The position numbers and the translations under genes were made by a program. Below the pieces are notes generated by a model that was given only the letters and a program-made list of their open reading frames with translations, ran no database searches and was not told where the DNA came from. Shown piece by piece: positions 11,888 through 22,428 of a stretch of DNA of 64,000 nucleotides (its first letter is position 1; each line of letters opens with the position of its first letter). The stretch is from the NCBI RefSeq assembly GCF_014844055.1, contig NZ_CP062167.1, positions 3,815,001-3,879,000 of the forward strand, written 5' to 3'. This DNA is from Aureimonas sp. OT7. Its GTDB lineage: Bacteria; Pseudomonadota; Alphaproteobacteria; Rhizobiales; Rhizobiaceae.

Positions 11888-14188
11888 CTAGAGCGGGATG
11901 GAGTTGCGGGCGGCGTAGTCCCGCAGGAATTCTCGAAGCCGGCCCTGCCGGAACCTGTTCTCCAGGAAGGCGTCGAGCTCACGCGACAGGTCCCCGGCAT
12001 CCAGCTCCAGCAGCATCGCCTTCACCGGCCCGATCGAGGACGTGGTCATGGATATGGATTTGAAGCCCAGCGCAATCAATGCCATGGCCGACAATGGCTG
12101 TCCGGCCATCTCGCCGCACAGCGTCACCGATACGTCGTTGCGCTCGCCCGCGCGCAGGATCTCTCGCAGCGCCTTCAGGAAGGGAGGGGACAGGTCGTCA
12201 AAGCGCCCGGCAATCTGTGCATTGCCGCGATCCACGGCACAGAAGAACTGGAACAGGTCGTTGGAGCCGATGGACACGAAGTCCACCAGCGCCATCAGTT
12301 CGTCGAGCTGGTACAGCATCGACGGCACCTCGATCATCGCGCCCAGCTTCAGGCGGCGCGGCATGACATGGCCGAACCGCGTCTGCTGCTTGAACTCCCG
12401 GGAGATCAGGTCGCGCGCCTGCTTCAGTTCCTCCATGTCGGTCACCATGGGGAACATGACACGCAGCTCGCGCCCCCCGGCCGCACGCAGCAGGGCGCGG
12501 AGCTGGGTGCGCATCAGGCCGGGCTTGTCGAGCGCCAGCCGCAAGGCGCGGTAGCCAAGGGCGGGGTTCTCCTCGGCGGACTGGTGCAGGTAGGGCAGAA
12601 CCTTGTCGCCACCGACATCCAGTGTACGGAACGTCACCGGCTTGTCGCCCGCCGCGTCCAGGACGGAGGCGTACAGCCGCTCCTGTTCGCTGGTCTTCGG
12701 CATTGCCGAAGCGACCATGAACTGCAGTTCCGTCCGAAAGAGACCGACGCCGTCGGCACCGGAATCGGCCAGTTGCGGCAGGTCCACGAGAAGGCCGGCA
12801 TTGACCAGCAGCCAGATGCGGCGGCCGTCCTTCGTTTCGGACGGCTGGTCACGAAGCTGGCGGTAGCGCTCCTGGCGCAGGGCACGGAATGCCACGCGCT
12901 CGGCGTAGACGTCTTCGATGTCGGAGGGCGGGCGCAGGTGTACCACGCCCTTTTCCCCGTCCACGATGATGGCGTCGCCCTTTTCGGCCATGGACACGGC
13001 GCCCTTGGCCTGTCCCACGACAGGGATGCCGAGCGCCTTGGCCACGATCACGACGTGGCTCGTCGCCGCGCCTTCTTCCAGCACCAGGCCACGCACCTGC
13101 TCGCGGCGGTAATCCAGAAGCTCGGCCGCGCCCATGTTGCGGCAGACGATGATGGCGTCGCCCGCGCCATCCTCGCCGAACGGATCGGCCGCCTGCCCCA
13201 TCAGCTGGCGCAGCAGGCGGTTGGCCAGATCGTCGAAATCGTGCAGACGCTCGCGCAGATAGGGGTCGGCCATGTGCATCATGCGCGCCCGCATGTCCGA
13301 CTGCACCTTCTCGACCGAGGCTTCAGCCGTCAGGCCGTTGCGCACCGCCTCCTCCAGCTTGCGCACCCAGCCCCTGTCGTTGGCGAACATCCGGTAGGCT
13401 TCGAGCACGGCGCGGTGCTCGCCCTCGGCCGCGATGTCGCGGCGGGACAGCATGTCCTCGATGGAGATGCGCAGCGACGACAGCGCGCCGTCGAGACGCG
13501 CCACTTCCCCCTCGACATCCTCGTTGAACAGGTTGGTCACCACGACGCGCGGCTCGTGCAGCACTACGCTGCCGAGGCCGATGCCGTCGGCCAGCGCCGC
13601 CCCCTCGATCATGACCGGACGCGACAGGTCCAGCACCACCCCCGGCCGTGACAAGCCTTCCAGGCTGCCGGCGGCCACCATCTCGGCCACCACCATGCCG
13701 ACGGTCTCGAGCGCTTCGGTCTCTTCGTCGCGGTAGACGCGCTTGGCCTTGTTCTGCACCACCAGCACGCCCAGGATGCGGCCGGCCCGCAGGATGGGCA
13801 CCCCCAGGAAGGAGTTGTAGATCTCTTCGCCGGTTTCCGGCAGGTAGGTGAAGGCCGGATGCTTCTGGGCATCGTTGAGGTTGAGGGCGCGGGCCGTTGC
13901 GGCGATGGTGCCGACCAACCCCTCGCCGAGCCGCAATTGCGCAAGGTGGACCGACCCGGGGTTCAACCCTTCCGTCGCATAGAGCTCGAGCACGCCGTCG
14001 GCGCGCAGGATATAGAGGGAGCACACCTCCGCCACCATGTTGGCGGCGATCTGGCGGACGATCTCGTCCAGCCGCGCCTGGGGCTCCAGCGGCTCGGCCA
14101 TCAGTTCGCGCATGCGGCGCAACAACACCCGCGGCCCGGGGGAATCGCTTCGCGTCAAGGGCGTCATCCGTCCGTCACGTTGGGACAT
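11888..14188 (-). CDS. ptsP: PTS-Ntr enzyme I (GAF-EINtr)
   Basis: 766 aa phosphoenolpyruvate-protein phosphotransferase that starts the regulatory nitrogen PTS chain (EINtr to NPr to EIIANtr); cytosolic. Domains in order: GAF (about 20-165, [21 protein letters not shown]), PEP-utiliser N-terminal domain, swivelling phosphohistidine domain with [20 protein letters not shown], and the C-terminal PEP-binding barrel with [19 protein letters not shown] and CGEMAG. It is 50 bp upstream of prfA and 47 bp downstream of lysC on the same strand, so probably one transcription unit. Confidence 0.96.
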   Translation of the reverse strand: MSQRDGRMTPLTRSDSPGPRVLLRRMRELMAEPLEPQARLDEIVRQIAANMVAEVCSLYILRADGVLELYATEGLNPGSVHLAQLRLGEGLVGTIAATARALNLNDAQKHPAFTYLPETGEEIYNSFLGVPILRAGRILGVLVVQNKAKRVYRDEETEALETVGMVVAEMVAAGSLEGLSRPGVVLDLSRPVMIEGAALADGIGLGSVVLHEPRVVVTNLFNEDVEGEVARLDGALSSLRISIEDMLSRRDIAAEGEHRAVLEAYRMFANDRGWVRKLEEAVRNGLTAEASVEKVQSDMRARMMHMADPYLRERLHDFDDLANRLLRQLMGQAADPFGEDGAGDAIIVCRNMGAAELLDYRREQVRGLVLEEGAATSHVVIVAKALGIPVVGQAKGAVSMAEKGDAIIVDGEKGVVHLRPPSDIEDVYAERVAFRALRQERYRQLRDQPSETKDGRRIWLLVNAGLLVDLPQLADSGADGVGLFRTELQFMVASAMPKTSEQERLYASVLDAAGDKPVTFRTLDVGGDKVLPYLHQSAEENPALGYRALRLALDKPGLMRTQLRALLRAAGGRELRVMFPMVTDMEELKQARDLISREFKQQTRFGHVMPRRLKLGAMIEVPSMLYQLDELMALVDFVSIGSNDLFQFFCAVDRGNAQIAGRFDDLSPPFLKALREILRAGERNDVSVTLCGEMAGQPLSAMALIALGFKSISMTTSSIGPVKAMLLELDAGDLSRELDAFLENRFRQGRLREFLRDYAARNSIPL

Positions 14189-14235
14189 CGCCTGCGGGGC
14201 GATGTCGATTCGGGCGTTCGAGATGGCGCCCGTGC

Positions 14236-15495
14236 TCAGGGACGAGCTTTGTCGAGACCGTAGACCGAATGCAAGGTCCGAACCGCCAGTTCGGAAAACT
14301 CGCCGTCGATCAGGATGGAGATCTTGATCTCCGACGTGGTGATGGCGCGGATGTTGATGCCCCGGTTCGCCAGTGCCTTGAAGGCCGTGGCCGCGACGCC
14401 CGTATGGCTGCGCATGCCAATGCCGATGACGGACACCTTCGTCAGGCCGCCTTCCGACTGGATGACGTCGAAGCGCATCTCCGACTTGGCGTTCTCGATG
14501 ATCGACGTCGCCTTGTCGAGGTCGCTGGCGGGCACCGTGAAAGTCATGTCGGTGCGGGTTCCGTCCTCGGAGATATTCTGCACGATCATGTCGACGTTCA
14601 CGCCGGCATCGGCCAGCGGGCCGAAGATGGCGGCGGCGATTCCGGGCCTGTCCTCGACGCGGCGAAGCGATATCTGCGCCTCGTCCTTGGCGTAGGCGAT
14701 GCCGGTGACGACCTGCTGTTCCACGATTTCATCCTCGTCGCAAATGAGGGTACCCGGCGGGTTGTCGAAATCGCCCATGCCGGGCGCATCCGGATCCTCG
14801 AAAGAAGAACGCACGAACGTGCGCACCTTGTGAACCATCGCCAGTTCGACGGAGCGAACCTGCAGCACCTTGGCGCCCAGCGACGCCATTTCCAGCATTT
14901 CCTCGAAGGAGATGCGGTCCATGCGGCGGGCCTTGGGCTCGATGCGCGGATCCGTCGTGTAGACGCCGTCGACATCCGTATAGATGTCGCAGCGGTCGGC
15001 CTTCAGCGCAGCCGCGACGGCGACGGCGCTGGTGTCCGATCCGCCGCGCCCGAGCGTGGCGATCCGCCTGTCGGGCGCGATGCCCTGGAAGCCGGCGATC
15101 ACCGCCACCTGCCCTTCGGCGAAACGGCGGGTGATATCGGAGCCGTCGATGTCCTCGATACGGGCCGCACCATGGGCGGTGTCGGTCGATATGGGAATCT
15201 GCCACCCCATCCAGGAGCGGGCATTGACGCCCATCGACTGCAGGACGATGGCCAGGAGGCCGGCCGTTACCTGCTCTCCTGATGCGACGACGGTATCGTA
15301 CTCGCGTGCGTCATGGATCGGCGATGCCTCCCGGCACCATCCGACCAGCTCATTGGTCTTGCCCGACATGGCGGAGACGACCACCGCGACCTCGTGACCG
15401 GCATCGACCTCGCGTTTGACGTGGCGGGCCACGTTGCGGATACGGTCGACATCGGCCACCGAAGTGCCGCCGAATTTGAGGACGAGACGCGCCAT
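14236..15495 (-). CDS. lysC: aspartate kinase
   Basis: 419 aa enzyme phosphorylating L-aspartate, the first step to lysine, methionine, threonine and diaminopimelate. The N-terminal KFGGTSVADVDRI ATP-binding motif, SGEQVTAGLLA and GRGGSDTSAVAVAAAL are clear, followed by two C-terminal ACT domains (about 265-419) expected to bind feedback inhibitors. The frame reaches 15555, but ATG 15493-15495 begins the canonical MARLVLKFGG. It is divergent from ubiG and heads the lysC-ptsP-prfA-prmC series. Confidence 0.97.
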   Translation of the reverse strand: MARLVLKFGGTSVADVDRIRNVARHVKREVDAGHEVAVVVSAMSGKTNELVGWCREASPIHDAREYDTVVASGEQVTAGLLAIVLQSMGVNARSWMGWQIPISTDTAHGAARIEDIDGSDITRRFAEGQVAVIAGFQGIAPDRRIATLGRGGSDTSAVAVAAALKADRCDIYTDVDGVYTTDPRIEPKARRMDRISFEEMLEMASLGAKVLQVRSVELAMVHKVRTFVRSSFEDPDAPGMGDFDNPPGTLICDEDEIVEQQVVTGIAYAKDEAQISLRRVEDRPGIAAAIFGPLADAGVNVDMIVQNISEDGTRTDMTFTVPASDLDKATSIIENAKSEMRFDVIQSEGGLTKVSVIGIGMRSHTGVAATAFKALANRGINIRAITTSEIKISILIDGEFSELAVRTLHSVYGLDKARP

Positions 15496-15699
15496 GGGAC
15501 AAGAAGCTTGATGTTGTCCGACAGCCCGAGGCCGCCGAAAAGTTGAAAACGACACGCGACGCCGGACCTCATTCGAAGTCCGGTCCGCGAAAGCGCCGCT
15601 CAGTAACCGAAATTACGGCTTGCTGCAAGAAGCCTCCGGTTGACTTGCCGGACGGCACGGCCCATCCACCTAACCTCTACGATGGCAGGCGGAGGCATG

Positions 15700-16446
15700 A
15701 TGTCCGACAACAAGGCGACGACGATCGACGCGGCGGAGGTCGAGCGTTTCTCCCGGCTGGCCGCCGAATGGTGGAACCCGCATGGCAAGTTCCGGCCGCT
15801 GCACAAGTTCAATCCCGTCCGTCTCGAATGGATCCGCGACGAGATCGTGCGGCATTTCGGCCGCGATGCGCTGGCACCGCTTCCGCTGTCCGGCCTGCGC
15901 ATCCTGGATATCGGCTGCGGCGGGGGCCTCGTCTGCGAGCCGCTGGCCCGGCTGGGCGCCGACATCACGGGCGCCGATGCCAGCGCCACGAATATCGAGG
16001 TCGCCCGCCTGCATGCCTCGCAAGGCAACCTCGCCATCGACTATCGCGCCACGACGGCCGAGGCACTGGCTGAGGCGGGCGAAAGCTACGACATCGTCCT
16101 GGCGCTGGAGATCGTCGAGCACGTCTCCGACGTTCCGTTCTTCCTGACCACCTGCGCGGGCATGGTGCGGCCCGGCGGATTGATGGTGGTCGCCACCATC
16201 AACCGCACGATGAAGGCCCTGGCGCTGGCCATCGTGGGTGCGGAGTACGTTCTGCGCTGGCTGCCGCGCGGCACCCATTCCTACGAAAAACTCGTTCGCC
16301 CCGAGGAAATCGCGCGGCCCCTGGAAGCCGCCGGCCTGACGCTGGCGGCACGCACCGGCGTCGCCTACACGCCGCTGGCCGACAGATGGCGTGCGACCTC
16401 CGACATGGACGTCAACTACATGATGTCCGCCACCCGCCCGGCTTGA
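15700..16446 (+). CDS. ubiG: ubiquinone biosynthesis O-methyltransferase
   Basis: SAM-dependent enzyme carrying out both O-methylations in ubiquinone synthesis. About 248 aa. It shows the family start [22 protein letters not shown], motif [29 protein letters not shown] and a C-terminal [12 protein letters not shown] segment. Tandem ATGs occur at 15697 and 15700 after GGAGG (15691-15695). 15700 has the better spacing; 15682 is a further in-frame ATG without a ribosome site. It is divergent from lysC. Confidence 0.95.
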   Translation: MSDNKATTIDAAEVERFSRLAAEWWNPHGKFRPLHKFNPVRLEWIRDEIVRHFGRDALAPLPLSGLRILDIGCGGGLVCEPLARLGADITGADASATNIEVARLHASQGNLAIDYRATTAEALAEAGESYDIVLALEIVEHVSDVPFFLTTCAGMVRPGGLMVVATINRTMKALALAIVGAEYVLRWLPRGTHSYEKLVRPEEIARPLEAAGLTLAARTGVAYTPLADRWRATSDMDVNYMMSATRPA

Positions 16447-16538
16447 CGCCGCGCACTGGAAATCTGAAATGCAGTCTGATAGTTGAAGCTGAGATCGGCG
16501 GTCATATTAATGGCCGCCCGGACTGCGGGAACCGTCGA

Positions 16539-17012
16539 ATGACCTCGTCTGCATCGCGTAAAACCGTGTCCCGGCCCGAAGGCAGGGTTCTGGCGTTCCC
16601 CGCCTGTCCGACGTCGTCGCGCATCATGCCGGGGCCGGATACGCTGGACGATTCCCAGCGCATGGAGCTCGATCGCCTGCGGTGGCTTGCCCTGCGCAGC
16701 CGGCTTGCGCCGAAGCCGAACCTCGAAAAGGCGTGTTTCCTGCTCGCTGCGGGGCGCGAGGCGTCCCTGGAGCGCTATTCCGTCTGTTTCTTCCGCGGCC
16801 TCGCCGATCATGCCCGCCGCGACATGGAAATCTACCGTCCCGGTGCCCGGGCGGTCAGCGACGACGAGACATGGCTGCTGCGCCTGATGGCCGCATGGCG
16901 CCGGAACGAGCCGCGTGCCGCGTCCGCGCTCGTCGCATGGCGCGTGGAGCCTTCGCACCAGCGTTGGCTGCGCTTCCTGTCCGAGGGCCTGTCCGCCGCG
17001 CTGGATGCCTGA
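16539..17012 (+). CDS. conserved hypothetical protein
   Basis: 157 aa from the ATG at 16539. The N-terminal 30 residues are basic and poorly structured. The rest is helical and rich in Arg/Leu/Trp (MELDRLRWLALRSRL, EKACFLLAAGREASLERYSVCFFRGLADHA, MEIYRPGARAVSDDETWLLRLMAAW). No membrane segment or enzymatic motif is seen. It lies between ubiG and the helicase gene on the same strand, with codon use like its neighbours. No family is recognised. Confidence 0.65.
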   Translation: MTSSASRKTVSRPEGRVLAFPACPTSSRIMPGPDTLDDSQRMELDRLRWLALRSRLAPKPNLEKACFLLAAGREASLERYSVCFFRGLADHARRDMEIYRPGARAVSDDETWLLRLMAAWRRNEPRAASALVAWRVEPSHQRWLRFLSEGLSAALDA

Positions 17013-17086
17013 AACCTGTTGACGGTCGTCGCACGCACCACGGGGTGATTGCGTTACGGCCGTCCATGTCCCAACTATCGGGTGAC

Positions 17087-20000
17087 ATGATGGACATGCG
17101 CCCGATCAACACCAGACCGCCTGCCCGGCCCGAGCGCTTCGACGCGACCGGTGTCAAAGCGGTTCTCGGACCCACCAACACCGGCAAGACGTGGCTCGCG
17201 ATCGAGCGGATGGTTGCCCATTCGTCGGGCGTGATCGGCCTGCCCCTGCGTCTCCTGGCGCGGGAGGTGTATCAACGCGTCGTCGACCGGGTCGGCGTCG
17301 GGGCGGTGTCGCTGATCACCGGCGAAGAAAAGATCAAGCCGCCGAATGCCCGCTACTCAGTCTGCACCGTCGAGGCGATGCCTGTGGATTCGGGAGCGGC
17401 CTTCGTCGCGATCGACGAGGTGCAACTGGCAGGCGACCTGGAGCGCGGCCATGTCTTCACCGACCGGATCCTGCACATGCGCGGCCGCGAGGAGACGCTG
17501 CTCCTTGGCTCCGCGACCATGCGCGGCGTGTTGGAAAGATTGATGCCGGGCATTGCGGTGCAGACGCGACCGCGCCTGTCGCAACTTCTCTATGCCGGCT
17601 CCAAGAAGATCACCCGCCTGCCACGCCGCAGCGCCATTGTCGCCTTTTCAGCCGACGAGGTCTACGCCATCGCGGAGCTGATACGGCGCCAGCGCGGCGG
17701 CGCCGCCGTGGTGCTGGGCGCGCTCAGCCCACGCACGCGCAATGCACAGGTAGAGCTGTACCAGAATGGCGACGTCGAGTTTCTGGTGGCCACCGATGCC
17801 GTGGGCATGGGCCTGAACCTCGACGTGGACCATGTCGCCTTCGCTCAGGACTGGAAATTCGACGGCTTCCAGTACCGCCAGCTCACGCCATCCGAATATG
17901 GCCAGATCGCAGGGCGCGCCGGCCGGCATGTCCGTGACGGAACCTTCGGCGTGACCGGGCAGGTCGATCCGCTGCCGCAGGAACTGGTCGAGGCGCTGGA
18001 AGCCCATCGCTTCGAGCCCCTCAAGGTGTTGCAATGGCGTTCGCGGCAGCTCGACTTCTCGTCCTGCGAGGCGCTGCGCCAGAGCCTGGACGCGGCGCCT
18101 GCCGTGCCCGACCTGACCCGCAGCCTTCCTTCCGTCGATCAGCGGGCTCTGGGCCTCCTGGCCGCCGATCCCGGCATTGCCCAGATGGCCAGGGGCGCGC
18201 GCGCGGTGGAACTTCTGTGGGAAGCCTGCAAGCTTCCCGACTATCGGCGAATCGCTCCGGCCCAGCATGCGGACATCATCGCCTCCATCTACCGCGACCT
18301 GATCGGACGGGGCCATGTCGCCGAAGATTACATGGCGGCGCAGGTCCAGAGGGCCGACTTCACCGAAGGCGATATCGATGCGCTGTCGCGGCGGATCGCG
18401 GAAATCCGCACCTGGACCTATATTTCGCACCGGCCCGGATGGCTTGCCGATCCGTCACACTGGCAGGAAAAGACGCGCGCGATCGAGGACAGGCTGTCCG
18501 ACGCGTTGCACGAGCGGTTGACGAAACGCTTCGTAGACCGCAGGACAAGCGTCTTGATGAGGCGGCTGAGAGAGAACGCATTCATGGAAGCTGAGATCGG
18601 CGGCGACGGCAAGGTGCTCGTGGAGGGACACCATGTAGGCGAGCTGCAGGGGTTCAGGTTCACGCCGGACGCCAAATCCGACGGCCCCGATGCGAAGGCC
18701 GTACGCGCCGCGGCGCAGAAGGCCCTGTCCGGGGAATACGACAACCGGGCGGAGCGCTTCGCGAACGCACCCAATGGCGATTTCGCCCTCGGCTCGGATG
18801 GCCTACTGCGATGGCTGGGGGCGCCCGTCGCCGTGCTGAGCGCCGGCGACTCGCCCTTGCGTCCGCGCGTCGTGCTTCTGGCCGACGACCAGTTGGCCGG
18901 CGCCCAGCGCGACAAGGTGCAGGCGCGCGCCGAGCGTTATGTCACCTACCAGGTTTCGACCGTGCTCAAGCCGCTGGTGGACCTGGAGGCCGGCGAAGGC
19001 CTCGAAGGCACCGCCAAGGGCATCGCCTATCGCCTTGCCGAAAATTTCGGGATTCTGCAGAGGCGCGAAATCGCCGATGACGTCCGCAGCCTGGATCAGG
19101 ACGCCCGCGCGGCCCTGCGCGCCCTCGGCGTCCGCTTCGGCGCCTATCACATTTTCCTGCCCCTTTTGGTCAAGCCGGCGCCGGCGCAGCTCATCACTCT
19201 TCTCTGGGGCATCCGCAACGACGGTCGCGACCGCCCCGGCTTCGGCGAGGTGACGCAACTTCTGGCCACCGGCCGCACCTCCGCGCCGCTGGATGCCGGC
19301 TTCGACCCCATATTCTATACGTTGTCGGGCTACCGCGTTCTCGGCCGGCGCGCGGTGCGCGTCGATATCCTGGAGCGCCTTGCCGACCTTATCCGCCCTG
19401 CCTTGGCCTGGAAGCCCGGCGTCGGAAAACGCCCGGAGGGTGCATTCGACGGCCGCGAGTTCCAGGTGACGGCGGCGATGATGTCCATTCTCGGCGCAAC
19501 GCCCGACGATATGGACGAGATCCTCAAGGGTCTCGGCTATCGTGCGCGCAGCGTCGAGCAGGCCGAGGTCGAGCGCCTGGTCGCGGCGCAGGAGGCCGCA
19601 TCCGCGCCGACGCTGGCCGAGCTGCCGCCCGAAGACGCGGCGATCGTCGAGGAAGCGGCGATTGCCACGCCCGCCGAGGTGGTGGCGCCCGATGAGGCAG
19701 CCGAGGCAGTCTCGCCGGGCGACGCAAGTGAGGCACAGGCTGAAACACCGCTGATGCAGCCTGCGGCGGCCGTTACCGACGAAGAAGCCATCGAGACGGT
19801 GCCGGAAGACGCTCCCGTTCCCGTCGATACCGTCCTGTCCGACAATACGCCGGCAGACACGGTTGAGGTCGCAACCGACGAGGCCGTACCGGATGACGGG
19901 GCCCCGGCCGCGACCGATGGTGCGGCGGACGCGGCCCCGGAAGAGCGCAAGCTCGTCCAGCTCTGGAAGCCGCATCGCGGCGAGGGCCGTGGCGGACGGC

Positions 20001-20305
20001 GCGACGATGCGCGCGCCAACCGCGGCGGCCAGCAGCAGCGACGCCGCCCCGGAGGGAATCAGGGCGCGCCGGCCGGTGCACCCGGGGAGGCCCGGCGCAA
20101 CGAACGCGAGGGCCAGGAGGGTGCGCAGCAGCGCAAGCCCTGGCAGAAGGCCAAGCGTGTGGAAGGGCGTGGCAAGCCGAGGCCGGACAAGGATGAGCGC
20201 AAGCCCGCCATGCGGGAGGAAAGGCGGCCCGAACGGCAGAAGCCGATCGACCCCGACTCCCCTTTCGCCAAGCTGGCCACGCTGAGGGATATGCTCAAGA
20301 AGTAA
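17087..20305 (+). CDS. SUV3-like helicase with long low-complexity C-terminus
   Basis: About 1072 aa superfamily-2 helicase related to the mitochondrial RNA-degradosome helicase SUV3. Motif I is GPTNTGKT near the N-terminus; then PLRLLAREVY, the motif II variant IDEVQLAGD, SATM (motif III), VATDAVGMGLNLDV and GQIAGRAGRH (motif VI). A central region typical of bacterial SUV3-like proteins follows. The last about 250 residues are Ala/Glu/Asp-rich, then Arg/Gly/Gln-rich and basic, probably RNA-binding and disordered. Starts at 17066 and 17087 are both possible; 17087 follows GGTGA. It precedes the S4-domain gene by 10 bp, hinting at a shared role in RNA metabolism. Confidence 0.85.
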   Translation: MMDMRPINTRPPARPERFDATGVKAVLGPTNTGKTWLAIERMVAHSSGVIGLPLRLLAREVYQRVVDRVGVGAVSLITGEEKIKPPNARYSVCTVEAMPVDSGAAFVAIDEVQLAGDLERGHVFTDRILHMRGREETLLLGSATMRGVLERLMPGIAVQTRPRLSQLLYAGSKKITRLPRRSAIVAFSADEVYAIAELIRRQRGGAAVVLGALSPRTRNAQVELYQNGDVEFLVATDAVGMGLNLDVDHVAFAQDWKFDGFQYRQLTPSEYGQIAGRAGRHVRDGTFGVTGQVDPLPQELVEALEAHRFEPLKVLQWRSRQLDFSSCEALRQSLDAAPAVPDLTRSLPSVDQRALGLLAADPGIAQMARGARAVELLWEACKLPDYRRIAPAQHADIIASIYRDLIGRGHVAEDYMAAQVQRADFTEGDIDALSRRIAEIRTWTYISHRPGWLADPSHWQEKTRAIEDRLSDALHERLTKRFVDRRTSVLMRRLRENAFMEAEIGGDGKVLVEGHHVGELQGFRFTPDAKSDGPDAKAVRAAAQKALSGEYDNRAERFANAPNGDFALGSDGLLRWLGAPVAVLSAGDSPLRPRVVLLADDQLAGAQRDKVQARAERYVTYQVSTVLKPLVDLEAGEGLEGTAKGIAYRLAENFGILQRREIADDVRSLDQDARAALRALGVRFGAYHIFLPLLVKPAPAQLITLLWGIRNDGRDRPGFGEVTQLLATGRTSAPLDAGFDPIFYTLSGYRVLGRRAVRVDILERLADLIRPALAWKPGVGKRPEGAFDGREFQVTAAMMSILGATPDDMDEILKGLGYRARSVEQAEVERLVAAQEAASAPTLAELPPEDAAIVEEAAIATPAEVVAPDEAAEAVSPGDASEAQAETPLMQPAAAVTDEEAIETVPEDAPVPVDTVLSDNTPADTVEVATDEAVPDDGAPAATDGAADAAPEERKLVQLWKPHRGEGRGGRRDDARANRGGQQQRRRPGGNQGAPAGAPGEARRNEREGQEGAQQRKPWQKAKRVEGRGKPRPDKDERKPAMREERRPERQKPIDPDSPFAKLATLRDMLKK

Positions 20306-20315
20306 GGTCCGGGGG

Positions 20316-20630
20316 ATGGCGGCAGGGGAACAGCGTATCGACAAGTGGCTGTTCTTCGCGCGTGTCGTCAAATCGCGGAGCCTTGCGCAGAAGCTTGCCA
20401 TTTCAGGCGCTGTTCGCGTCAATCGTGACAAGGTGGAACATGCCGCGCGCCTCGTGCGGCCGGGCGACGTCCTGACCATACGTCTGGACAGATCCGTTCG
20501 CGTGTTACGCGTGCTGACCGCCGGAGACAGGCGCGGCCCCGCCAGCGAGGCGGCCAACCTCTTCGAGGAGCTGACGTCCCCGGGCTTGTCCACCGACGCG
20601 GACGGGCAAGGGAAATCTTTATCGCGATAA
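20316..20630 (+). CDS. S4-domain RNA-binding protein (Hsp15-like)
   Basis: 104 aa. An S4 domain occupies residues 5-70 (QRIDKWLFFARVVKSRSLAQKL, ISGAVRVNRDKVEHAARLVRPGD). The E. coli relative Hsp15 binds stalled 50S subunits that carry nascent chains; whether this protein does so is inference. It starts 10 bp after the helicase stop and is very likely cotranscribed. A basic surface is expected from the Arg/Lys content. Confidence 0.9.
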   Translation: MAAGEQRIDKWLFFARVVKSRSLAQKLAISGAVRVNRDKVEHAARLVRPGDVLTIRLDRSVRVLRVLTAGDRRGPASEAANLFEELTSPGLSTDADGQGKSLSR

Positions 20631-20791
20631 GGCCTTATGGCGACAAGCTTTGCTCTTGCAACGCAACCGGCAAGGGGCTACCTCCGCCCGGCGTGGCGAC
20701 CTTGCCCAAAGGCGGGATCGTCGCAGCCAGCCTCATCAACCAACCGGCGTGATCCTGACCGTCCCGCCGGTGCGTCCGGGAACAGGGTGAC

Positions 20792-21130
20792 ATGACCTAC
20801 GTGGTGACTGACAACTGCATTCGTTGCAAGTACACCGACTGCGTGGAGGTTTGCCCCGTCGACTGCTTCTACGAAGGCGAGAACATGCTCGTCATTCACC
20901 CGGACGAATGCATCGATTGCGGCGTTTGCGAGCCGGAGTGCCCGGCAGAGGCGATCAAGCCCGATACGGAGCCGGGGCTCGACAAGTGGCTGCAACTCAA
21001 CGCCGACTTTGCCGAGAAGTGGCCCAACATCACGATCAAGCGAGACGCGCCGGCCGATGCCAAGGATATGGATGGCGTCGAGAACAAGCTCGAGAAGTTC
21101 TTCTCAGCGGAGCCGGGCGCCGGCGACTGA
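20792..21130 (+). CDS. fdxA: seven-iron ferredoxin FdxA
   Basis: 112 aa electron carrier with one [3Fe-4S] and one [4Fe-4S] cluster. Cysteines C9, C17, C50 (3Fe) and C21, C40, C43, C46 (4Fe) match the Azotobacter ferredoxin I pattern with an offset of one, and the extra C12 and C25 are also kept. Motifs are [14 protein letters not shown] and [12 protein letters not shown]. The C-terminal extension of about 50 residues is typical of FdxA. It precedes carD, as in many rhizobia, with a 471-bp gap. The ATG at 20792 follows AGGGTG. Confidence 0.96.
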   Translation: MTYVVTDNCIRCKYTDCVEVCPVDCFYEGENMLVIHPDECIDCGVCEPECPAEAIKPDTEPGLDKWLQLNADFAEKWPNITIKRDAPADAKDMDGVENKLEKFFSAEPGAGD

Positions 21131-21601
21131 CAAGCTTTACGCAGGGTTGACCCGCTAACCGTTGGCCAAAGGGTGGCCCAGCCGGCATCCGGCTGACGCA
21201 CTGCGGCAGATTCCAGGACGTCTCTGCCCACTCGAAGTTGAATCGAGAGCCAGGGCGCCGTTATGCGTTATCGGGCCGCATGCTGCGCGCACACCATCCC
21301 TGCATTTTCCTTGAGTTTTATGCGGAATTAGGGTATTATTTTCGCAACAGTCGAATGCTGGCTTGCTTCAACTTGCATCACCCGGCTTCGTGGCACTTCC
21401 GAAAGGCGTTTCTTCGTCACCGTTGGTTGCACTCATCCGGCTTTGGCCGGACAGGCGATCTTGGCCCCGCGAAACCCTCAACGCAGTGCAGACTGTCGTG
21501 CCATCATGAGGTGGCCCGCGCTCTAATCCGGCGACCCTGCGTGTCGTCCCCGTGCATAGCGGCACTCGAGGCCGCGCACAACAGGGAGTTTTATCAGGCG
21601 T
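21131..21601 (+). promoter_or_regulatory. fdxA-carD intergenic region with sigma-70 promoter candidate
   Basis: No gene is recognised in these 471 bp. TTGAGT at 21311-21316 and TATTAT at 21334-21339 are separated by exactly 17 nt inside a local AT-rich patch, a near-consensus housekeeping promoter for carD. The leader from it would be about 255 nt. An in-frame upstream reading (21238 onward) lacks coding character. Confidence 0.5.
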
Positions 21602-22177
21602 ATGAGCATTCAGAAGAAGACCTCCCAGCGTCAAGGTTTCAAGACTGGTGAAAGCATCGTCTACCCCGCCCACGGCGTCGGTCAGATCGTAGCCATCGAA
21701 GAGCAGACGGTTGCGGGGATGAAGCTCGAACTCTTCGTCATCGACTTCGAAAAAGACAAGATGCGGCTGAAGGTGCCGGTCGCCAAGGCGGAGTCCGTCG
21801 GCATGCGCAAGCTGTCCGAGACGGATTTCGTGGACAGGGCGCTGAAGGTCGTGCAGGGCCGCGCGCGCGTCAAGCGTACGATGTGGAGTCGCCGCGCCCA
21901 GGAATACGACGCGAAGATCAATTCCGGCGATCTCATTTCCATCGCCGAGGTGGTCCGCGATCTGTACCGCGCCGACAGCCAGCCGGAGCAGTCCTATTCG
22001 GAACGCCAGTTGTATGAGGCGGCCCTCGGACGCATGGCGCGCGAACTCGCCGCCGTCAACGAGGTGTCCGAGACGGAAGCCGTGCGCCTGATCGAAATCA
22101 ACCTCAACAAGAGGCCGGCCCGCGCCAAGGTTGCCGAGAACGACGAAGACGAGATCGAGGCCGACGAGGCCGCCTGA
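21602..22177 (+). CDS. carD: CarD family transcription regulator
   Basis: 191 aa protein with an N-terminal RNA-polymerase-interacting (Tudor-like) domain (FKTGESIVYPAHGVGQIVAIEEQTVAGMK, residues about 13-70) and a helical C-terminal DNA-binding domain (MWSRRAQEYDAKINSGD, EVVRDLYR). CarD proteins bind the RNAP beta subunit and stabilise open complexes, affecting rRNA and many housekeeping promoters. The acidic tail NDEDEIEADEAA is typical of alphaproteobacterial members. The last part of this gene and its terminator are duplicated just downstream. Confidence 0.95.
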   Translation: MSIQKKTSQRQGFKTGESIVYPAHGVGQIVAIEEQTVAGMKLELFVIDFEKDKMRLKVPVAKAESVGMRKLSETDFVDRALKVVQGRARVKRTMWSRRAQEYDAKINSGDLISIAEVVRDLYRADSQPEQSYSERQLYEAALGRMARELAAVNEVSETEAVRLIEINLNKRPARAKVAENDEDEIEADEAA

Positions 22178-22203
22178 TCCGTCAGGGTACAAAACCCACG
22201 AGG

Positions 22204-22231
22204 AAGCCGGCCTCTGCGCCGGCTTTTTCTT
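22204..22231 (+). terminator. rho-independent terminator of carD (copy 1)
   Basis: Stem AAGCCGGC / GCCGGCTT with loop CTCTGC, followed by TTTCTTT. Confidence 0.85.
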
Positions 22232-22400
22232 TGCGCATGTTTCTCGCGCCCGTGTCGACGGCCCCATGTTAGCGGAAGCCGTGCGCGTGATCGAAATCAA
22301 CCTCAACAGAGGCTGGCCGCGCCAAGGTTGCCGAGAACGACGAAGACGAGATCGAGGCCGACGAGGCCGCCTGATCCGTCAGGGTACAAAACCCACGAGG

Positions 22401-22428
22401 AAGCCGGCCTCTGCGCCGGCTTTTTCTT
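22401..22428 (+). terminator. duplicated carD terminator (copy 2)
   Basis: Identical hairpin and T tract to copy 1, shifted by 197 bp. It lies upstream of the rpoH promoter candidate and would insulate rpoH from read-through. Confidence 0.8.
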
